Origin: Leguminivora glycinivorella
Lineage: Eukaryota; Arthropoda; Insecta; Lepidoptera; Tortricidae
Assembly: GCF_023078275.1 (NCBI RefSeq)
Contig: NC_062990.1
Location: 1,381,501-1,445,500 of the forward strand
Direction: 5' to 3'
Length of the DNA: 64,000 bases
In this document: in pieces, positions 45,126-58,128 of the stretch
How the letters are laid out: each line of letters starts with the position of its first letter
Numbering within the stretch: position 1 is the stretch's first letter
Position numbers and translations under genes: made by a program
The notes under the pieces: model-generated
Seen by the model: the letters and a program-made list of their open reading frames with translations, nothing else
What the model was told of the DNA's origin: nothing
Database searches by the model: none

Positions 45126-45483
45126 CACTACTTTGTACTCAGGCGTTGTCTGAAAAGAGTTTTTTTCCGGTGTCGGGAAATTTAAATTTAGTTTCATAAA
45201 TAAATATCAGTTCTGCTGTCTCTCCGTTGCACATGCAACAATGCACCGATAGTGCAAGGCCGAGCCTCTCGCCGAATGATCAATGTTACTGTTTGGGGAC
45301 ACTTTACTAACAGCATTGCTTTGGTGATAATGTCAATTTATCTAAACCATTCATATCAAGACATACTATGTATAAAAATTACAATAAGAAGAAATAAAGT
45401 GCAAGAGAAAAATGTACATCAGAACCATAAAAAAAATCTCGTTAAAATGGCGCCACAGTCACCACACCCTTTGTTGGTTCTTG

Positions 45484-46195
45484 GCTAGATGGCGCTAATA
45501 TTAATATTTGAAAAATGAAACACATGTTGTGTAATACTATGGGTCAAATTGTCAAAACCAATTCAGTCAGCCTACCTCAGTTTTGACAGTTTGGCCCATA
45601 TTTTTAACTGAATTGAATATATTATTTTGAATTGAATATGTCTCACGAAAGTTTAAAACGTGTATAACTTGATAATACTTCATCATCACCCTCCTTGCGT
45701 TATCCCGGCGTTTGCTACGGCTCATGGGAGTCCGCTTTGACAACTAATCCCAAGATTTGGCGTAGGCAGTAGTTTTTACGACAGTGACTGCCATCTGACC
45801 TTCCAACCCGAAGGGTAAACTAGGCCTTATTGGAATTAGTCCGGTTTCCTCACGATGTTTTCCTTCACCGAAAAGCGACTGGCAAATATCAAATGACATG
45901 ACATTTCGCACAAAAATTCCGAAAAACTCATTGATGCGAGCTGGGGTTCGAACCCGCGACCTCCGGAACGAAAGTCGCACGTACTTACCGCTAAGCTACA
46001 AGCGCTTTGTATTAACTTGATAATACTTATATTTTTTCAAATTGTAAAATATGAATGTTAGCGCCATCTAGCCGAGAATCAACCAAAGGTATAGCGCCAT
46101 CTAGGCGATCGTGCATTTCACTTGTTTATTCCGAGGTATGTTTTTTTTTAATTAGATTTTATCTGTCTATACTGAATATACCTATGTCTTTGCGT
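45484..46195. repeat. Repeat family F remnants with a nested SINE-A
   Basis: F-type segments (GATGGCGCTAATATTAATATT at 45488; GCGCCATCTAGCCG near 46060) surround a minus-strand SINE-A at 45681-46012. The SINE is flanked by TAACTTGATAATACTT at 45665-45680 and 46013-46028, a clear target duplication. Confidence 0.75.
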
Positions 46196-48090
46196 TTATA
46201 AAACTAGGCAAGAGATGTACTTGACGCAGGCATTTTGATATATTTTATAGATATTATATTTTAGATAATCTAGAAGTCGATCTGTGATACGATCATTGGC
46301 AGGATTGGCATTATGCCAGTTAATCGGTGCATCCAATCGATTATGCCGATTATCGATGGTTAATATACCGATTATCGACGTTGAAGAATGTAGGCTTGTA
46401 GGTTGAATGTTTAGGTTAGTAATGTTAGTATTACCCTGTACCATATACAGGGTGATTTCGTAAGTACTAGCACAAGTACTAGACCAAGTATGCATAGTGA
46501 TTTTTGACTCTTTTGAGATAATTAACAACTTTTATTATGAGACCAATGCTGATCACGAAAAAAAAAATGAACTCTTATAGAAGTTAATGAAAATTCCGAA
46601 TTCAATATCGGAAAAATTGGCTAAAATAGACATTAGGGGGTTACATGTGCGTTGCTGGCTTTTAAGATGGGTGTAATTTTCTTGAAGATTTAAGGTGATT
46701 GAATTTGAATTGAATGACCGGTGATTGACCTGAGTCACACCTGATGGAAAGTGAAGACAGATCCCAAGATGGCCACGGTGCAGTAATAGCCTATTCATTG
46801 TTGATTTATAGGTTAATAAGGTCTACGGAAGACATTATGAGTCTATAAAGTCATAATTTAAGGCATTTTCCTTTGAGAAGAATATTTAGATTCTGCAATC
46901 AAAGTTACAGTACGTATAATGTAATTACAGCATCGCAATGAGAAAGCTGCAGCACATTCTGATTCTAAATATCTGAAATATTTTTAGGGTTTCGTATTTC
47001 GATATGATTTTGCCCACTTGTCTATGGTACAATGTTAGTAGGGACAAGAATAAAGATACTATCTGACATAAGCTGTCAAATCCAGACCAAAGCACTACTA
47101 GGAATGAAGAATAATTATAATTTACAAAACGTGACTATGACTAAATATAATTAAAGGATTTAGGCAATCACGCCATCTATCAATTTGCAACGTACACTTT
47201 CTAGTCTTTCTACAATTTGATTGATTGCTTAGCACGGTTAATACGATAAACGTACAATTAGATGGAAAAACGTTAAAATATATGTAGAATTAATGGCTAT
47301 TCTTTTAAGAAAGGTACATAAATGTTTGTTCTACTGTTTCTGATTTTATTGATTCACCACAAACTATAATGTAGGTAATTTTAGTCCAAACTCAACATAG
47401 ACTACTCAACATAAGCGCCAAATTATCTTTTTTCTCACTAATCTCTTATCAGTACCTCTTAAAACATGACATAATTTACACGCAATAAAAAACAAAGTCG
47501 TGCCATCTACACGACCATAGACAATTTAATTAAGTTTTACGTAACTTCCTAGATTAAATCTTAATTTCGTCTAACGTCTGTGGTCTGGGATGTTTCATTA
47601 TCTTTTTGATAATGGAGAATAGTCTTAATTATTTTGTAATCATACGTCTGTATTCAGTTTTAATTATTCTTTCTCCTCCATTTTTAGATCTATATAATTA
47701 ACCAACTATTATACATATTCATGCATATATGCATACAGTCAGTTGGTTATGAAAATCTAAAAATGTGCTAGGTAAATTAATGTCTAGGTAAAAAAAAATT
47801 ATAACCAATATGTTGCGAGTTAGTTTAAATTTAAATAAGTATTTTTTTATTGTTTTGATATACATGTATTGCTTTATTAAATGATATGAAATACGTTAAG
47901 TATCATCCATGAACTACGTCAATTAATGTCTGTTTTAGAAAGTCTGTATTGTCTGTGGCAGGATGGTAAAACAGCCTAAAAAGCAATTATGTTTATTTAT
48001 ATAAATAAAAACTGTTCTTTCAAAGGAAAAGGCTAAGGAAATTAGGTATTCTCTACCAGCAAGCAATATTAAGCCAAAGAACCATCTGTT
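46196..48090. other. Region without recognised genes
   Basis: AT-rich. Short open frames here have no domain and no splice context. Short internal repeats of CCGATTATCGA occur near 46340-46380. Nothing else could be assigned. Confidence 0.45.
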
Positions 48091-48094
48091 ATTT

Positions 48095-48240
48095 TAAGGT
48101 ATACATGAGTTACGAATTTCCTCCTCGCATGTGTATCGTACGACATTTTTCAGTACATGGCCCTCTGAAGTTTCGACCTGACAAAAATGAATCACTTCTC
48201 GCATGCGTGCGTAAAAAAAGCACCATGTACTGTACACAAA
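48095..48240 (-). repeat. Diverged repeat G copy
   Basis: GAGTTACGAATTTCCTCCTC, GTACGACATTTTTCAGTACA and GCGTGCGTAAAAAAAGCACC match unit G with substitutions. 48241-49430 shows no gene. Confidence 0.6.
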
Positions 48241-49436
48241 GGGTTTTGGTTCATCATTAACATTGTCATTGGTTTTCTTTGCTAAAACTAATTTTTTTGA
48301 AGCTTTATACCTAGCTGTAATCATTATATTGACACCCAAAGAATCTTACATGATATTACTATCGACATTATGATAATAGTTGTAACTTTACCACACCTTC
48401 GCTTCGTGACCGTCGATTTAGCTTTAAGGTTAGGTTTGAATCGTAGCATTTACAACTATGTATATTTTATACCATTGTTACCTTTTATTATAATAATTAA
48501 ATAAATAAAATAATAATAATAATGTGCCCTTAGGCTCACTGATAACGGAGAAGATACAAGTTCGAACGAAACTGTGGGTTTAGTTTAGCACGAATTTTGA
48601 AGAGGAAAACTGTGGGTTCAGGGGGCTTGCCGCTATCTCTATATTATTCTTACGATGGAGCGGTAGATGCGACAAATTATGACATACATACGACATATGT
48701 GCCTACATTATATTTCAATACTTTGTTTATAAAAACTAGTGATAATAGAATAAACAGATAATAAAAACAAAACAAGTAATTCACATCTTCGTATTAGCTG
48801 TTGGGAATGGCTGTTCCGTTATCAAAATCCAACAGTTTCGCTGCAGGTTTGAATTTGTGACGTGTGCCTTGTATGCACATGCTGGTGGCATGATGGCCTA
48901 CATTTGTTTTTGGCGACAAGTTCTTCGGGAGTGGGGCTGGAGAGTAAGTATGCACTACAATACGACATACTGCTGTCAGCTGCAGTTGTCAAAAATGTAA
49001 AGATTTTTATTTTTATTTGGGCTTTTTAACAAGAACAGTAAAATATGCATTGTTGAATCCAAAAGGTATTAGAAAATATTCATATTTTTAACAGGTTTTT
49101 TTTATTAAAATTTAAAAAAACCTGCCATTTTCAGTAGGTAAACACACAGGTTGCATCAGGTAGAAAAAAATACTGAAATTTTATTTCTTCGCTTATTACA
49201 AACTATAAGAATTGATAACATGCCATCCAGATTTTAAAGACGAAGAAAATAATAAAATTATGTATTCCATAGGTAGGAATCTAAATTTTAATCTATTCTA
49301 TCGACAAAAGTTCAATACGGCAATTAAAACATGTCACCTTTTCGCATTGTTTATACAAATATAGTTCATTAGTTCACCCTGCACTTTGAATTTCGAAATA
49401 GGAACGCGAGCCAAATAACCGCTCACTCAAATTCAC

Positions 49437-49595
49437 ATTACCATAGACATTTTAAAAAGTAACCGTTTCATCTATGATCTTAAGGCTGGTTTACGCTTGA
49501 GTTCAGCAATGGGTTTACCTTAGACATATTAAAAAGTAAACGCTTTATCTATGGTTTTATGGCTGGTATACGCTTGCGTTCAGTAATGTTAGTTG
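49437..49595 (+). repeat. Short tandem duplication of about 78 bp
   Basis: The TAGACAT/AAAAAGTAA...CTATGRT...GGCTGGT...ACGCTTG pattern occurs twice in direct orientation. It is non-coding. Confidence 0.5.
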
Positions 49596-49754
49596 TTTCG
49601 TTTTAAAAGTGTAAATGTAGTCACGTTTGCTAGATGTAACGCAGGGAGGCGCGGGCCACGATTTCGTGAAAAAGTTTGGTTAGGTTGGCCAACTGTTTAT
49701 TGAGAAATTTAATTATTCTATTTATATTGCTTCCATGTGACTTCTTATTATTGT

Positions 49755-49936
49755 ATACTAGCTTTTTCCCGCGGCTTCGCTCGCGTTAGAAAGAGACAAA
49801 AAGTAGCCTATGTCACTCTCCATCCCTTCAACTCTCTTCACTTAAAAAAATATGTCAATTCGTTGCTCCGTTTTTCCGTGAAAGACGGACAAACAAACAG
49901 ACACACACACTTTCTCATTTATAATATTAGTATGGA
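49755..49936 (+). repeat. Repeat D copy
   Basis: TACTAGCTTTTTCCCGCGGC to ATAATATTAGTATGGAT. The 73-codon frame across it is repeat sequence. Confidence 0.75.
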
Positions 49937-49957
49937 TAAATCAGGCAATATCACTTG

Positions 49958-50450
49958 ATATAAAGTCTGACAAGAAATATACGACTACGCGCCATCTTGC
50001 GGAATTTCATTAGAACTATTTTCTTCATACTAAACTGAACTGTCACCGCATACATCAGAATAACAGCGACCCTCGACATCATCATCATCCTCCTTGCGTT
50101 ATCCCGGCATTTGCCACGGCTCACGCCTGGGGTCCGCTTTGACAACTAATCCCAAGATTTGGCGTAGGCACTAGTTTTTACGAAAGCGACTGCCATCTGA
50201 CCTTCCAACCCAAAGGGTAACTAGGCCTTATTGGAATTAGTCCGGTTTCCTCACGATGTTTTCCTTCACCGAAAAGCGACTGGCAAATTTCATATCAAAT
50301 GACATTTCGCACATAAATTCCGAAAGATTCATTGGTGCGAGGCGGGGTTCAAACCCGCGACCTCTGGAACGAAAGTCGCACGTACTTAACCGCTAGGCTA
50401 CCAGCGCCCCTCTTGACAATAGTCATAATTATATTTCTGGCCAGGCTTTG
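49958..50450. mobile_element. MITE K split by a SINE-A insertion
   Basis: AAAGTCTGACAAGAAATATA at the left and TATTTCTGGCCAGGCTTTG at the right are inverted ends. The middle (CGCGCCATCTTGCGG, CACCGCATACATCAG) matches the uninterrupted copy at 56352-56485. A minus-strand SINE-A (about 50077-50408) lies inside, flanked by CCCTCGACA and CCCTCTTGACA. Confidence 0.75.
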
Positions 50451-50646
50451 CTCATTTCTATGAATTAAATCAAATCTGAAAATAATGTATGTGAAAGTTT
50501 CTTAATTTTTTATGTCTCCTTCTAAGGATTTATATATAAGTTCTAGTTTTCTTTTCTTGGCATTTCGCATCATCTCACTATTCAAATAAAAGTGTAACAT
50601 TTCAATAACCCCTACAATGTTTGTAAAAGTTGGTCATAAATAATCC

Positions 50647-50820
50647 ATACTAATATTATAAATGGGAAAGTGTGTCTGTTTGTTTGTCCGTCTTTCACGG
50701 CAAAACGGAGCGACGAATTGACGTGATTTTTTAAGAGGAGATAGTTGAAGGGATGGAGAGTGACATAGGCTACTTTTTGTCTCTTTCTAACGCGAGCGAA
50801 GCCGCGGGAAAAGCTAGTAA
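50647..50820 (-). repeat. Repeat D copy, inverted
   Basis: ATCCATACTAATATTATAAA to GCCGCGGGAAAAGCTAGTA, the reverse of the 49755 copy. Confidence 0.75.
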
Positions 50821-51112
50821 TTCATTCACAATTCATTAAAGCGTCAGGCAATACTAACAAAATTATACCCCACAGTCAAACCTATGTATTATCGCACAAA
50901 ACACATTGAAATTACATAAAAGGTCATAACTTTACATAATAGAACTTTAAAGACCACAATTATAGACGAGGTGGCAACTTAGCAACTGGCAACGCAATAT
51001 TAAATTACTGTAAAATGCTTCTTACAATATAATAGGTTTGTTAAACAAATAAACTGTTAAGAAACTGGTTAAATACTGATAAGTTCTCATTTAAATAAAT
51101 AATTAATAAATA

Positions 51113-51245
51113 TTACATTACATTCTTACACTTTACCGAGATCCACGGTAAGCTATGCTTGTGTTGTGGGATTTTTGGTACCCAGACAACGATAATACAC
51201 AAATTCATTAGAAAACATCCATCACTCAGGAACAAATAGCTTGTT
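51113..51245 (-). mobile_element. SINE-B fragment, inverted
   Basis: The minus strand reads GAGTGATGGATGTTTTCTA and ATCGTTGTCTGGGTACC, matching the SINE-B body. The tRNA head is missing. 51246-52330 holds no gene; 52335-52430 is an inverted piece of repeat J. Confidence 0.6.
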
Positions 51246-52857
51246 AAACTAAAATATAGGACTAAATTCTTACGGTAGATGTCGTTCAGACTATATGGAA
51301 AAATCGCACTCTTCTTGTAGGTTTTGGTAGATCAGTTGGTTAAGAGCAAAATGATCCGTACTTCAAAAGGCCATATGTTAATAAAATAATATTGCATGCA
51401 GACTTAGGTATTTTGGGTATTTTACATGCTTAATATAATAAAACATCGAAATAAATTTTGAGGTTAGATTAAGTTAGACTTTTTTACCTTTTACTTGCTT
51501 TTTATGATTGTACATATAAGAATAGTTAAGCTATGTTTCTTATCTCAAGGTAAAAGAGTGTAGGTAAAAGAGTACACAGTAAAATACACAATAATTACTT
51601 TAATATTCGAGAGAACCAAAACATAGACAAACACTATGTCAATTTAACAAAACGAAAATTTCAAAAAGCGTTCCATGACCACAGATAATGTAAACGTTAT
51701 GACACATTGTGGTTGCCAGTTCCCATCCCACAAAAACAATGGTCCTAATTGGACCAGTGTTGCAGTGTTTCGAAATCGAGGTATTGTTTTTTGAATGATA
51801 TATGTATTGTTTTCGATATAGTTGTCTAATTGTTAAGAATTTGCGATGTAGATTTTTGGCCTTGTGAATGTAATAGACATTAGTTTTAGAAGAAGACGTT
51901 TTCTTTTAGTTAAATAATATACGGGTATAATATAATAATATTTTAATATAATTTTAAAATTGTAACAAAATTAATTAGTATTATATTAAACAAATAGTTT
52001 TCATATACGGATTGTTTATTTAGTGACTTGTAATATTTTACGGGTGAATATAATATATACAGTCATACATTTTTTGGGGTCTATGGGACCACCTCTGAAA
52101 ATGCGAAACAAATTTTCATACAATTAGCTGTGTGACGTTGACACTTATAATAATAAGAGATATAAGGACAATAGAAGGTATTTCTTACGATTTGGGGGTT
52201 AGTCCCGTGGTTAAAGTTGGCCTTAAATTTGCACCCCATAACTTATTAAGAGTGACACATAAACACCCTGTATAAGGTATACATTATTAATGACTGCATT
52301 ATTGCATTATTTATTTAATAAATAAAGCAGTCATTAATAGGAAAATCAGACAGATAGACAGACAGACAAACAGACAGATACGTCAAACTTATAACACCTC
52401 GTCGTTTTTGCGTCGGGGGTTAAAAAGCCATATAAACCCATCTACATATTTTGTTCGCACAATAAATCAATGTCAAATGTAGTTAGCCTCTTACATAAGG
52501 CAATTTTAATGTAACATCCATTCATGGTGATGTCGAAATCGGTGCACTTCATACAAATCATGCATGATTAGTAAATTGCAGGTAACTGTGTAATAGGTAA
52601 TCAATTATACAGGATGATTTTAAAAGTTTACCAGATATAATAAAGCTTGCTGCAAAAATTTTAATTAAAAAAAAAACTCCCGACATACTGCACCGATGTT
52701 CATCAATCAATCATTATTTATTTGCAATAGAAAATAACTGTACTGTACTCCTAAGGCAAAAGATCAGACAGGTCGCCTGATAATGTGGTAAGCGTAGGTA
52801 ATCACTGCCACCCATGGACCCGAAACACCAGAAGTTTGGATTTTGGATTTGGCTTAA

Positions 52858-53135
52858 GTGTTATAGAGAGTTACTGTCAAAGTAAAATATGTAATCACAG
52901 TGCACTCTGTCATCTCTCGACACAGATTTATAACTTATAAACCTCAGTTTTGACAATTTGGCCCATATTCTTAGCTTGATATGTGTTAAAATGTCAAATA
53001 TTAATATTAGCGCCATCTAGCCGAGCGTCCCCCAAAGGTGTAACATCATCTAGGCCACCTATTTCTATAGGTATGGTTCTGAGGTACGTTTTTTTCTTAG
53101 ACTGTAGCTGTCAATACGGAGTTACATATGTCTTT
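52858..53135 (+). repeat. Repeat family F copy
   Basis: Runs from TGTTATAGAGAGTTACTGTC to GGAGTTACATATGTCTTTG, with ATTAATATTAGCGCCATC in the middle. Confidence 0.7.
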
Positions 53136-53570
53136 GCCGGTATTTAAGACGGATTATTATTTAAATTTAGTTACCACGTTTCAAAGTCGGGATTTTTAAT
53201 TCAGTTTCTTGTATTTGTACAGTTCACGCAATATATTTAAGATGCCCTTGCAATCTCAATGACTCTAAACGACCATCCCAAATAAGGTTTAGATTTTGAT
53301 AGCCATTTATAAAATCTCTGCCTATACGAGTATAATAAAGATGAATGGATGCATTTTGAATGTATATTATGTCATGTTTTCTGTTTTAGCAGAAACAAGG
53401 TTATCTCAAACCTCAATTGACTGGAAAACTTAATAAAAAAAAACCTTGTTAATTTTACTTGCGACATAAGTAGTTTTCACAAAGTATATTATACCTCGTT
53501 CTAATCTTTAACTTTAATTCTTCTTTTTATTATCTTTTTTTTATATTAAGTATATATATATATATATCGT

Positions 53571-53935
53571 TGCCCGTGTGGTGATGGGCTAAGAATTTCA
53601 CCACCCCCTTTCTTCCCGTGGGTGTCGTAAAAGTCGACTGTGGGATATGGGTTAAATTGTGGCGTAGGCGAGAGGCTGGCAACCTGTCACTGCAATGTTA
53701 CAATTTCGTTTTCATTCAACCTCTTATTTGCCAAGAGTGGCACTGAAACTTGAGTAGTGTCATGTGCTCTGCCTACCCCTTTATGGGAAACAGGCGTGAT
53801 TGTATGTTGTTGTTATGTTGTTGTATATATATCGTTGTCTGAGTACCTGCAACACAAGCCTTCTTCAGCTTACCGTGGGACTCAGTCAATCTTGTAAAAA
53901 TGTCCTATAATGTTTATTAATTTATTTATTTATGG
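53571..53935 (+). repeat. Repeat C copy joined to a SINE-B 3' end
   Basis: Repeat C (53571-53815) ends in GTTGTTATGTTGTTG and is followed at once by a SINE-B 3' part (ATCGTTGTCTGAGTACCTG to ATGTTTATTAATTTATT). A (TA)n tract precedes them. 53936-54530 has no gene. Confidence 0.6.
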
Positions 53936-54534
53936 GATTTATTTGGAAATAATAACATGAGGTTCGAAAAATTGAAGTAAATACTTAATCTTATTTGTTA
54001 TCTAAAATAACGATAACTGCTTACCATAAGACGATCCGTATGCTTGTTTGCCACCTAAGATAAGTAACTAAAAGAAAACAAACTCATAGGAGAGATTTAT
54101 AACACTCGCTTTCAGCTCGTACTTTAATTCCTTCCATTATTCAACAGTCACATAAACTGTTATTACCTATCTCAATTTCGCGATAGCTATTTTAAAACCA
54201 TAACACGTCGACAGATATCTCCATTCAGAGTTTCTTAGTTTCACGGTCTATTATGACATTAGTCTTGGTTCTTTACGATATATCTAAATGTATGGTTTGT
54301 ATGTTTACATAATACATATTTAGCAACTTTTATATTGATAATAGTTCAAAGTAATTTTTTTTGGTGAAACTGGGACAAATTGTTTTATTGCTTGTTTATT
54401 AATCAATTTAACTATGTATATTAACAGATATAACAAACACGTTATATACTTTTAAGATGCGCTTAGATTTATAAGGAAATAGTAAATCCGATGTACTTAG
54501 GATATGTTTAGGAAACTCAACGACAGAGGGCGTA

Positions 54535-54690
54535 AAAAACAATTATATGCCGTAGTGCAAGTTGTTCGCTAGATGTCACTGTTACCCCCGCAAACTAGGT
54601 AATGACTTGTTGTCGTAAGTATTTTTTGATGTCCAAATTTTTCGCTAGATGTCACTGTACCACCTGCAAACTAGCGAACGACATTCTATA
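54535..54690 (+). repeat. Direct duplication with GCTAGATGTCACTGT
   Basis: TTCGCTAGATGTCACTGT and GCAAACTAG occur twice about 105 bp apart. The second copy ends in CTAGCGAACGAC, the inverse of the start. It is a small repeat of unknown class. Confidence 0.5.
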
Positions 54691-54714
54691 GTTAATTACA
54701 TGTAATTCATTGGT

Positions 54715-54905
54715 TGAGGTAACTGGTGACCGAAGAGCTGGCGACTTCCTCGCTCAACGTATCAGCATTGCGATACAGCGAGGAAATGTCGCCAGTATCC
54801 TTGGTACAATGCCTCAAGCCCCTCAAGGGCCTATTTTAGACATTAGCTAGCTTTTAAGTTTAGTCTTAGTTTCTTATATAATTATGTAAATAAAGAGTTT
54901 ATAAT
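54715..54905 (+). mobile_element. 3' fragment of a retroelement ORF
   Basis: The translation GDFLAQRISIAIQRGNVAS, then ILGTMPQ and a stop, with an AT-rich tail ending AATAAAGAG. It is the same family as 37088-37290. Confidence 0.5.
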
Positions 54906-54957
54906 TCAATTGTAAATTTTATTATTGTCAAGTTTTTTGGAAAATAAGTCCGTGTAG

Positions 54958-55192
54958 AAATAGTACATTACGATACAAGTGCGTAAAAAAGGAAGTTCGA
55001 AACGAGTGGCGATAAATTAAAACACGACCGAAGGGAGTGTTTTAAATCGACACGAGTTACGAATTTCCTTTTCGCACGTGTATCGTACGACGTTTTTCAG
55101 TACAGATGAGCCTCCGAAGTTTCGACCTGGCATATAATGAACCACTTCTCGCACTAGTGCGTAAAAAAACACCATCTGTACTGAAATAGTTA
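54958..55192. repeat. Repeat G, single copy
   Basis: One full unit from AGTACATTACGATACAAGTG to CATCTGTACTGAAATAGT, with the two CAGTACAGATG motifs inverted to each other. 55193-56092 shows no supported gene. Confidence 0.7.
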
Positions 55193-56092
55193 TTTATGTG
55201 ACTGGTTGATGAATGATTACATCAAACTTACTTAAAAATCCCGCCATAAATATGTGGCGTTCCATGTTTAAAGGGTCCACATCCTTTATGTTGCTATAAG
55301 GAACCTTTAGGCGTGGAAAGTCACATGAAAAGTTGTAGTAACTTAATGATAGATGGCGCTGTATTCGAAAATCTTGCCTGATAACTTTATACCATACTAT
55401 TCAATATACTCTATGGAGTAAACAACTCCTTTTATGTCTCCATTCATCATAATTTTCCCTTATGTCATACATGTCCTATTATACAACTTATTTGGCACGC
55501 ATTGTAAAGCACCCAACACATGCACCCACCATCGCATTATAAAGCGAGCGCACACAGGTCAAGGCGTAACATTGACTCGTCATGTTGGTAGCACATTGAT
55601 TGCTCTATTCAGCCAGTGAATCATCTGCTGGATTAGGAAGTTGTCTATGCCTTTAATGTTCAGTTCCTTTTTGCTTTATCCTTCGCATTTCCTTGTTATT
55701 GTGGCTTTTTAAATGACGAACAGACAATGTGGGCTGTTAGATATAATCTTACAAACTTGTAGAAATAAATTATTAAATGAATTGAATGTTTGAAGAATTT
55801 GAAACCTGTGAATTTTTCCTACTAGCGAAATGCAAATAAAATTATTTTATAAAAAAATGATTTGGTTCCGACTCGGAGGACTTGATCGCTTTTTGTTTAG
55901 TTTATGATAATTAATGTTTATCCGCTTTGTACATGTACAATTTTGATAAATAATCCGGACTTTATTATACCGTGAGGAACTAGGTCACGCAAAAGAAGCA
56001 ACTTATGATTTATTTTATGATAATTAGATATATGTACTTACTGAACATGCACATGATTGTACAACGAATCTTTGTTAAGCGTTTGCCAAATA

Positions 56093-56330
56093 GACGACCG
56101 GTCTGGCCTAGCGCGTAGTGACCCCGCCTGCTACGCCGCGGTCCCGGGCTCGAATCCCGGTAAGGGCATTTATTTGTGTGATGAGCACAGATATTTGTTC
56201 AAGAGTCATGGACGTTTTCTATGTATATAAGTATTTGTATATCGTTGTCTGAGTACCCACAAGCTTACCGTGGGGCTCAGTCAATCTAATATGTAAGAAT
56301 GTCCTATAATATTTATTTATTAAAAAAAAA
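56093..56330 (+). mobile_element. SINE-B copy
   Basis: GACGACCGGTCTGGCCTAGC, GGCTCGAATCCCGG, and body to ATAATATTTATTTATT, followed by an A run and (AT)n at 56320-56350. Confidence 0.75.
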
Positions 56331-56351
56331 ATATATATATATATATATATG

Positions 56352-56485
56352 GTAAAGTCTGACCAGAAAGATATGACTATTGTCTAGAGGGCGCTGTTAT
56401 TCTGATGTATGCGGTGACAGTTTAGTGTAAGTAGTATGAAGAAAATAGTTCTAATGAAATTCCGCAAGATGGCGCGTAGCGCCTG
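56352..56485 (+). mobile_element. MITE K, uninterrupted copy
   Basis: GGTAAAGTCTGACCAGAAAG, GAGGGCGCTGTTATTCTGAT and GCAAGATGGCGCGTAGCGCC. It serves as the empty-site reference for the split copy at 49958-50450. Confidence 0.65.
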
Positions 56486-56935
56486 AGGTCCTATGGCAAA
56501 GTTATGAAGATGACATTTCTTTTTCTGATTCTATTTTTTTATGCAATCTTTTTTTAAATCCAACTTTCTTTAAGCCTAATTTGGACACGCTTTCCTCAAT
56601 CAGCCATATTAAAAAAAAAAACAAATCAAAAGATTCTTGATTACATTGTTATATCAAAATAGGCCGTAACTTATTGTGATAATGTTGTTAATGTGGTAAG
56701 AATGGTCTGACAAGTGTTACTAATGTGCTGTCAAATATACTTGTATGATGATTATATTTGTAATGTAACAGTCATATGTGGGTTTCCTGACCCTGGTTTG
56801 ACCTTATGATTCGTGTGATATGAAAATACATCGTGTTTTTATTGAATTCTGTTAATTTTTAGGGAAGGTTCTTTAGGTGAAATTCAATTGATTTATCTAA
56901 GAAACTGGCGTCATAACTCTTACGGTTATCTAATT

Positions 56936-57071
56936 ATACTCTGTCAAACAAGTCTGTCAGTAAATAAGAACAAAGAAAACTATAGGTATCCTTGTCTCTA
57001 GCACCCTAAAGAAAAGGAAGCACATAGTTTTCTTTGTTCTTATTTACTGACAGACTTGTTTGACAGAGTAT
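56936..57071. mobile_element. Hairpin with 48-bp perfect arms
   Basis: Arms 56936-56983 and 57024-57071 are exact reverse complements by eye (ATACTCTGTCAAACAAGTCT at the outer end), with a 40-bp loop. Perfect identity suggests a young MITE or an active hairpin. Confidence 0.85.
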
Positions 57072-57457
57072 ATTAAAAAAATAAATTTAATTACTGACCA
57101 CGTGTTTGGCATCCCTTACCAATTTCTAATGTTATTTGACTTTAATGTTACGATAAAGGTCCTCTTACACTAATTATTTCAATTATTATGTATGGAAACG
57201 GATTTTTTTTCGAATTTAACAAAAAGCGATATCCAGGGTGGTTTCTAATGACGAACCTAACCGTGTGTCTAATTTGACGGAAAACAAAAAAAAAACACGG
57301 TGTATAACTACTCTGATAAAATCAGGTTGTTAGTAAAAAGGATACAAAATTCGTTTTTATGCAGTCTGGCAAAAAATAGAAGAAATAAAAAAGTGGCAAC
57401 ATTATAGTGTCATCCCTTTCTTAATCAATCTGTGAGAGTATACAAGTAACGCGGTGG

Positions 57458-57581
57458 CTTGCGTGGGCGACGGTCGCGCGACGGTCGCGCGACGGCGATG
57501 CGACGCATACGAAATCAAACCTTATCGATATGGAAGTATGAGACGCGACGGCGACGGTCGCGCGACCGTCGCCCACGCAAG
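57458..57581. mobile_element. GC-rich fold-back element
   Basis: CTTGCGTGGGCGACGGTCGC at the left is exactly inverted at the right. The arms contain repeated GCGCGACGGTC, and the AT-rich loop contains TTATCGATA. It contrasts sharply with its AT-rich surroundings. Confidence 0.8.
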
Positions 57582-57793
57582 ACATGACGTAAAAGTAATT
57601 GAGTTTTGTTAGTGTCTGGGTTTAGCGTACAGCATCTTTCCTTTTTGGCCGGCAATAGTCAGTCTTAAAATTCATAATCTGAAAAATTCATAATCTTAAA
57701 ATAAAATCGGATCGAGTGCACGGAGTTCCATACCATTTCGCGACTGTCCACACACACTCTTGTTTTTTAAGATTGATCTGACAGATTGTATAC

Positions 57794-58018
57794 TGTAGCA
57801 GAGTGTGTATCCGCCTTAAGACGTGGTGTGTAACGCGCCCTTAAGAATCTCTAGCTGTCAATCATGACATCTTACCCCGCCTCTTGGATCTAGACCGTCA
57901 TACAGATAACATGTCACTCCTCACGAAATGTATTAATTATAATTAAAATAAGTTAGTTTTCCAATTAATAAACACATCGTTGAAGACCTCATCAATTGTT
58001 TTATTGAAGAACATTACA
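57794..58018 (+). repeat. 5' LTR
   Basis: TGTAGCAGAGTG to GAACATTACA, 225 bp; by eye no difference from the 3' LTR. It begins TG and ends CA and abuts the primer-binding site. Confidence 0.92.
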
Positions 58019-58128
58019 TGGCGCAGTCGGAGAAGAACAATTACGAAGATTAAATTCGATTAAGATCGAAGTCACATGGCGGACACCGTCCTGTACGAAT
58101 ACGAAAATATTAAGGTACGAAACTAAAA

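Noticed and set aside
45252..45488. 78-codon frame between repeats
   Set aside because: No domain, no splice context and no paralogue in the window.
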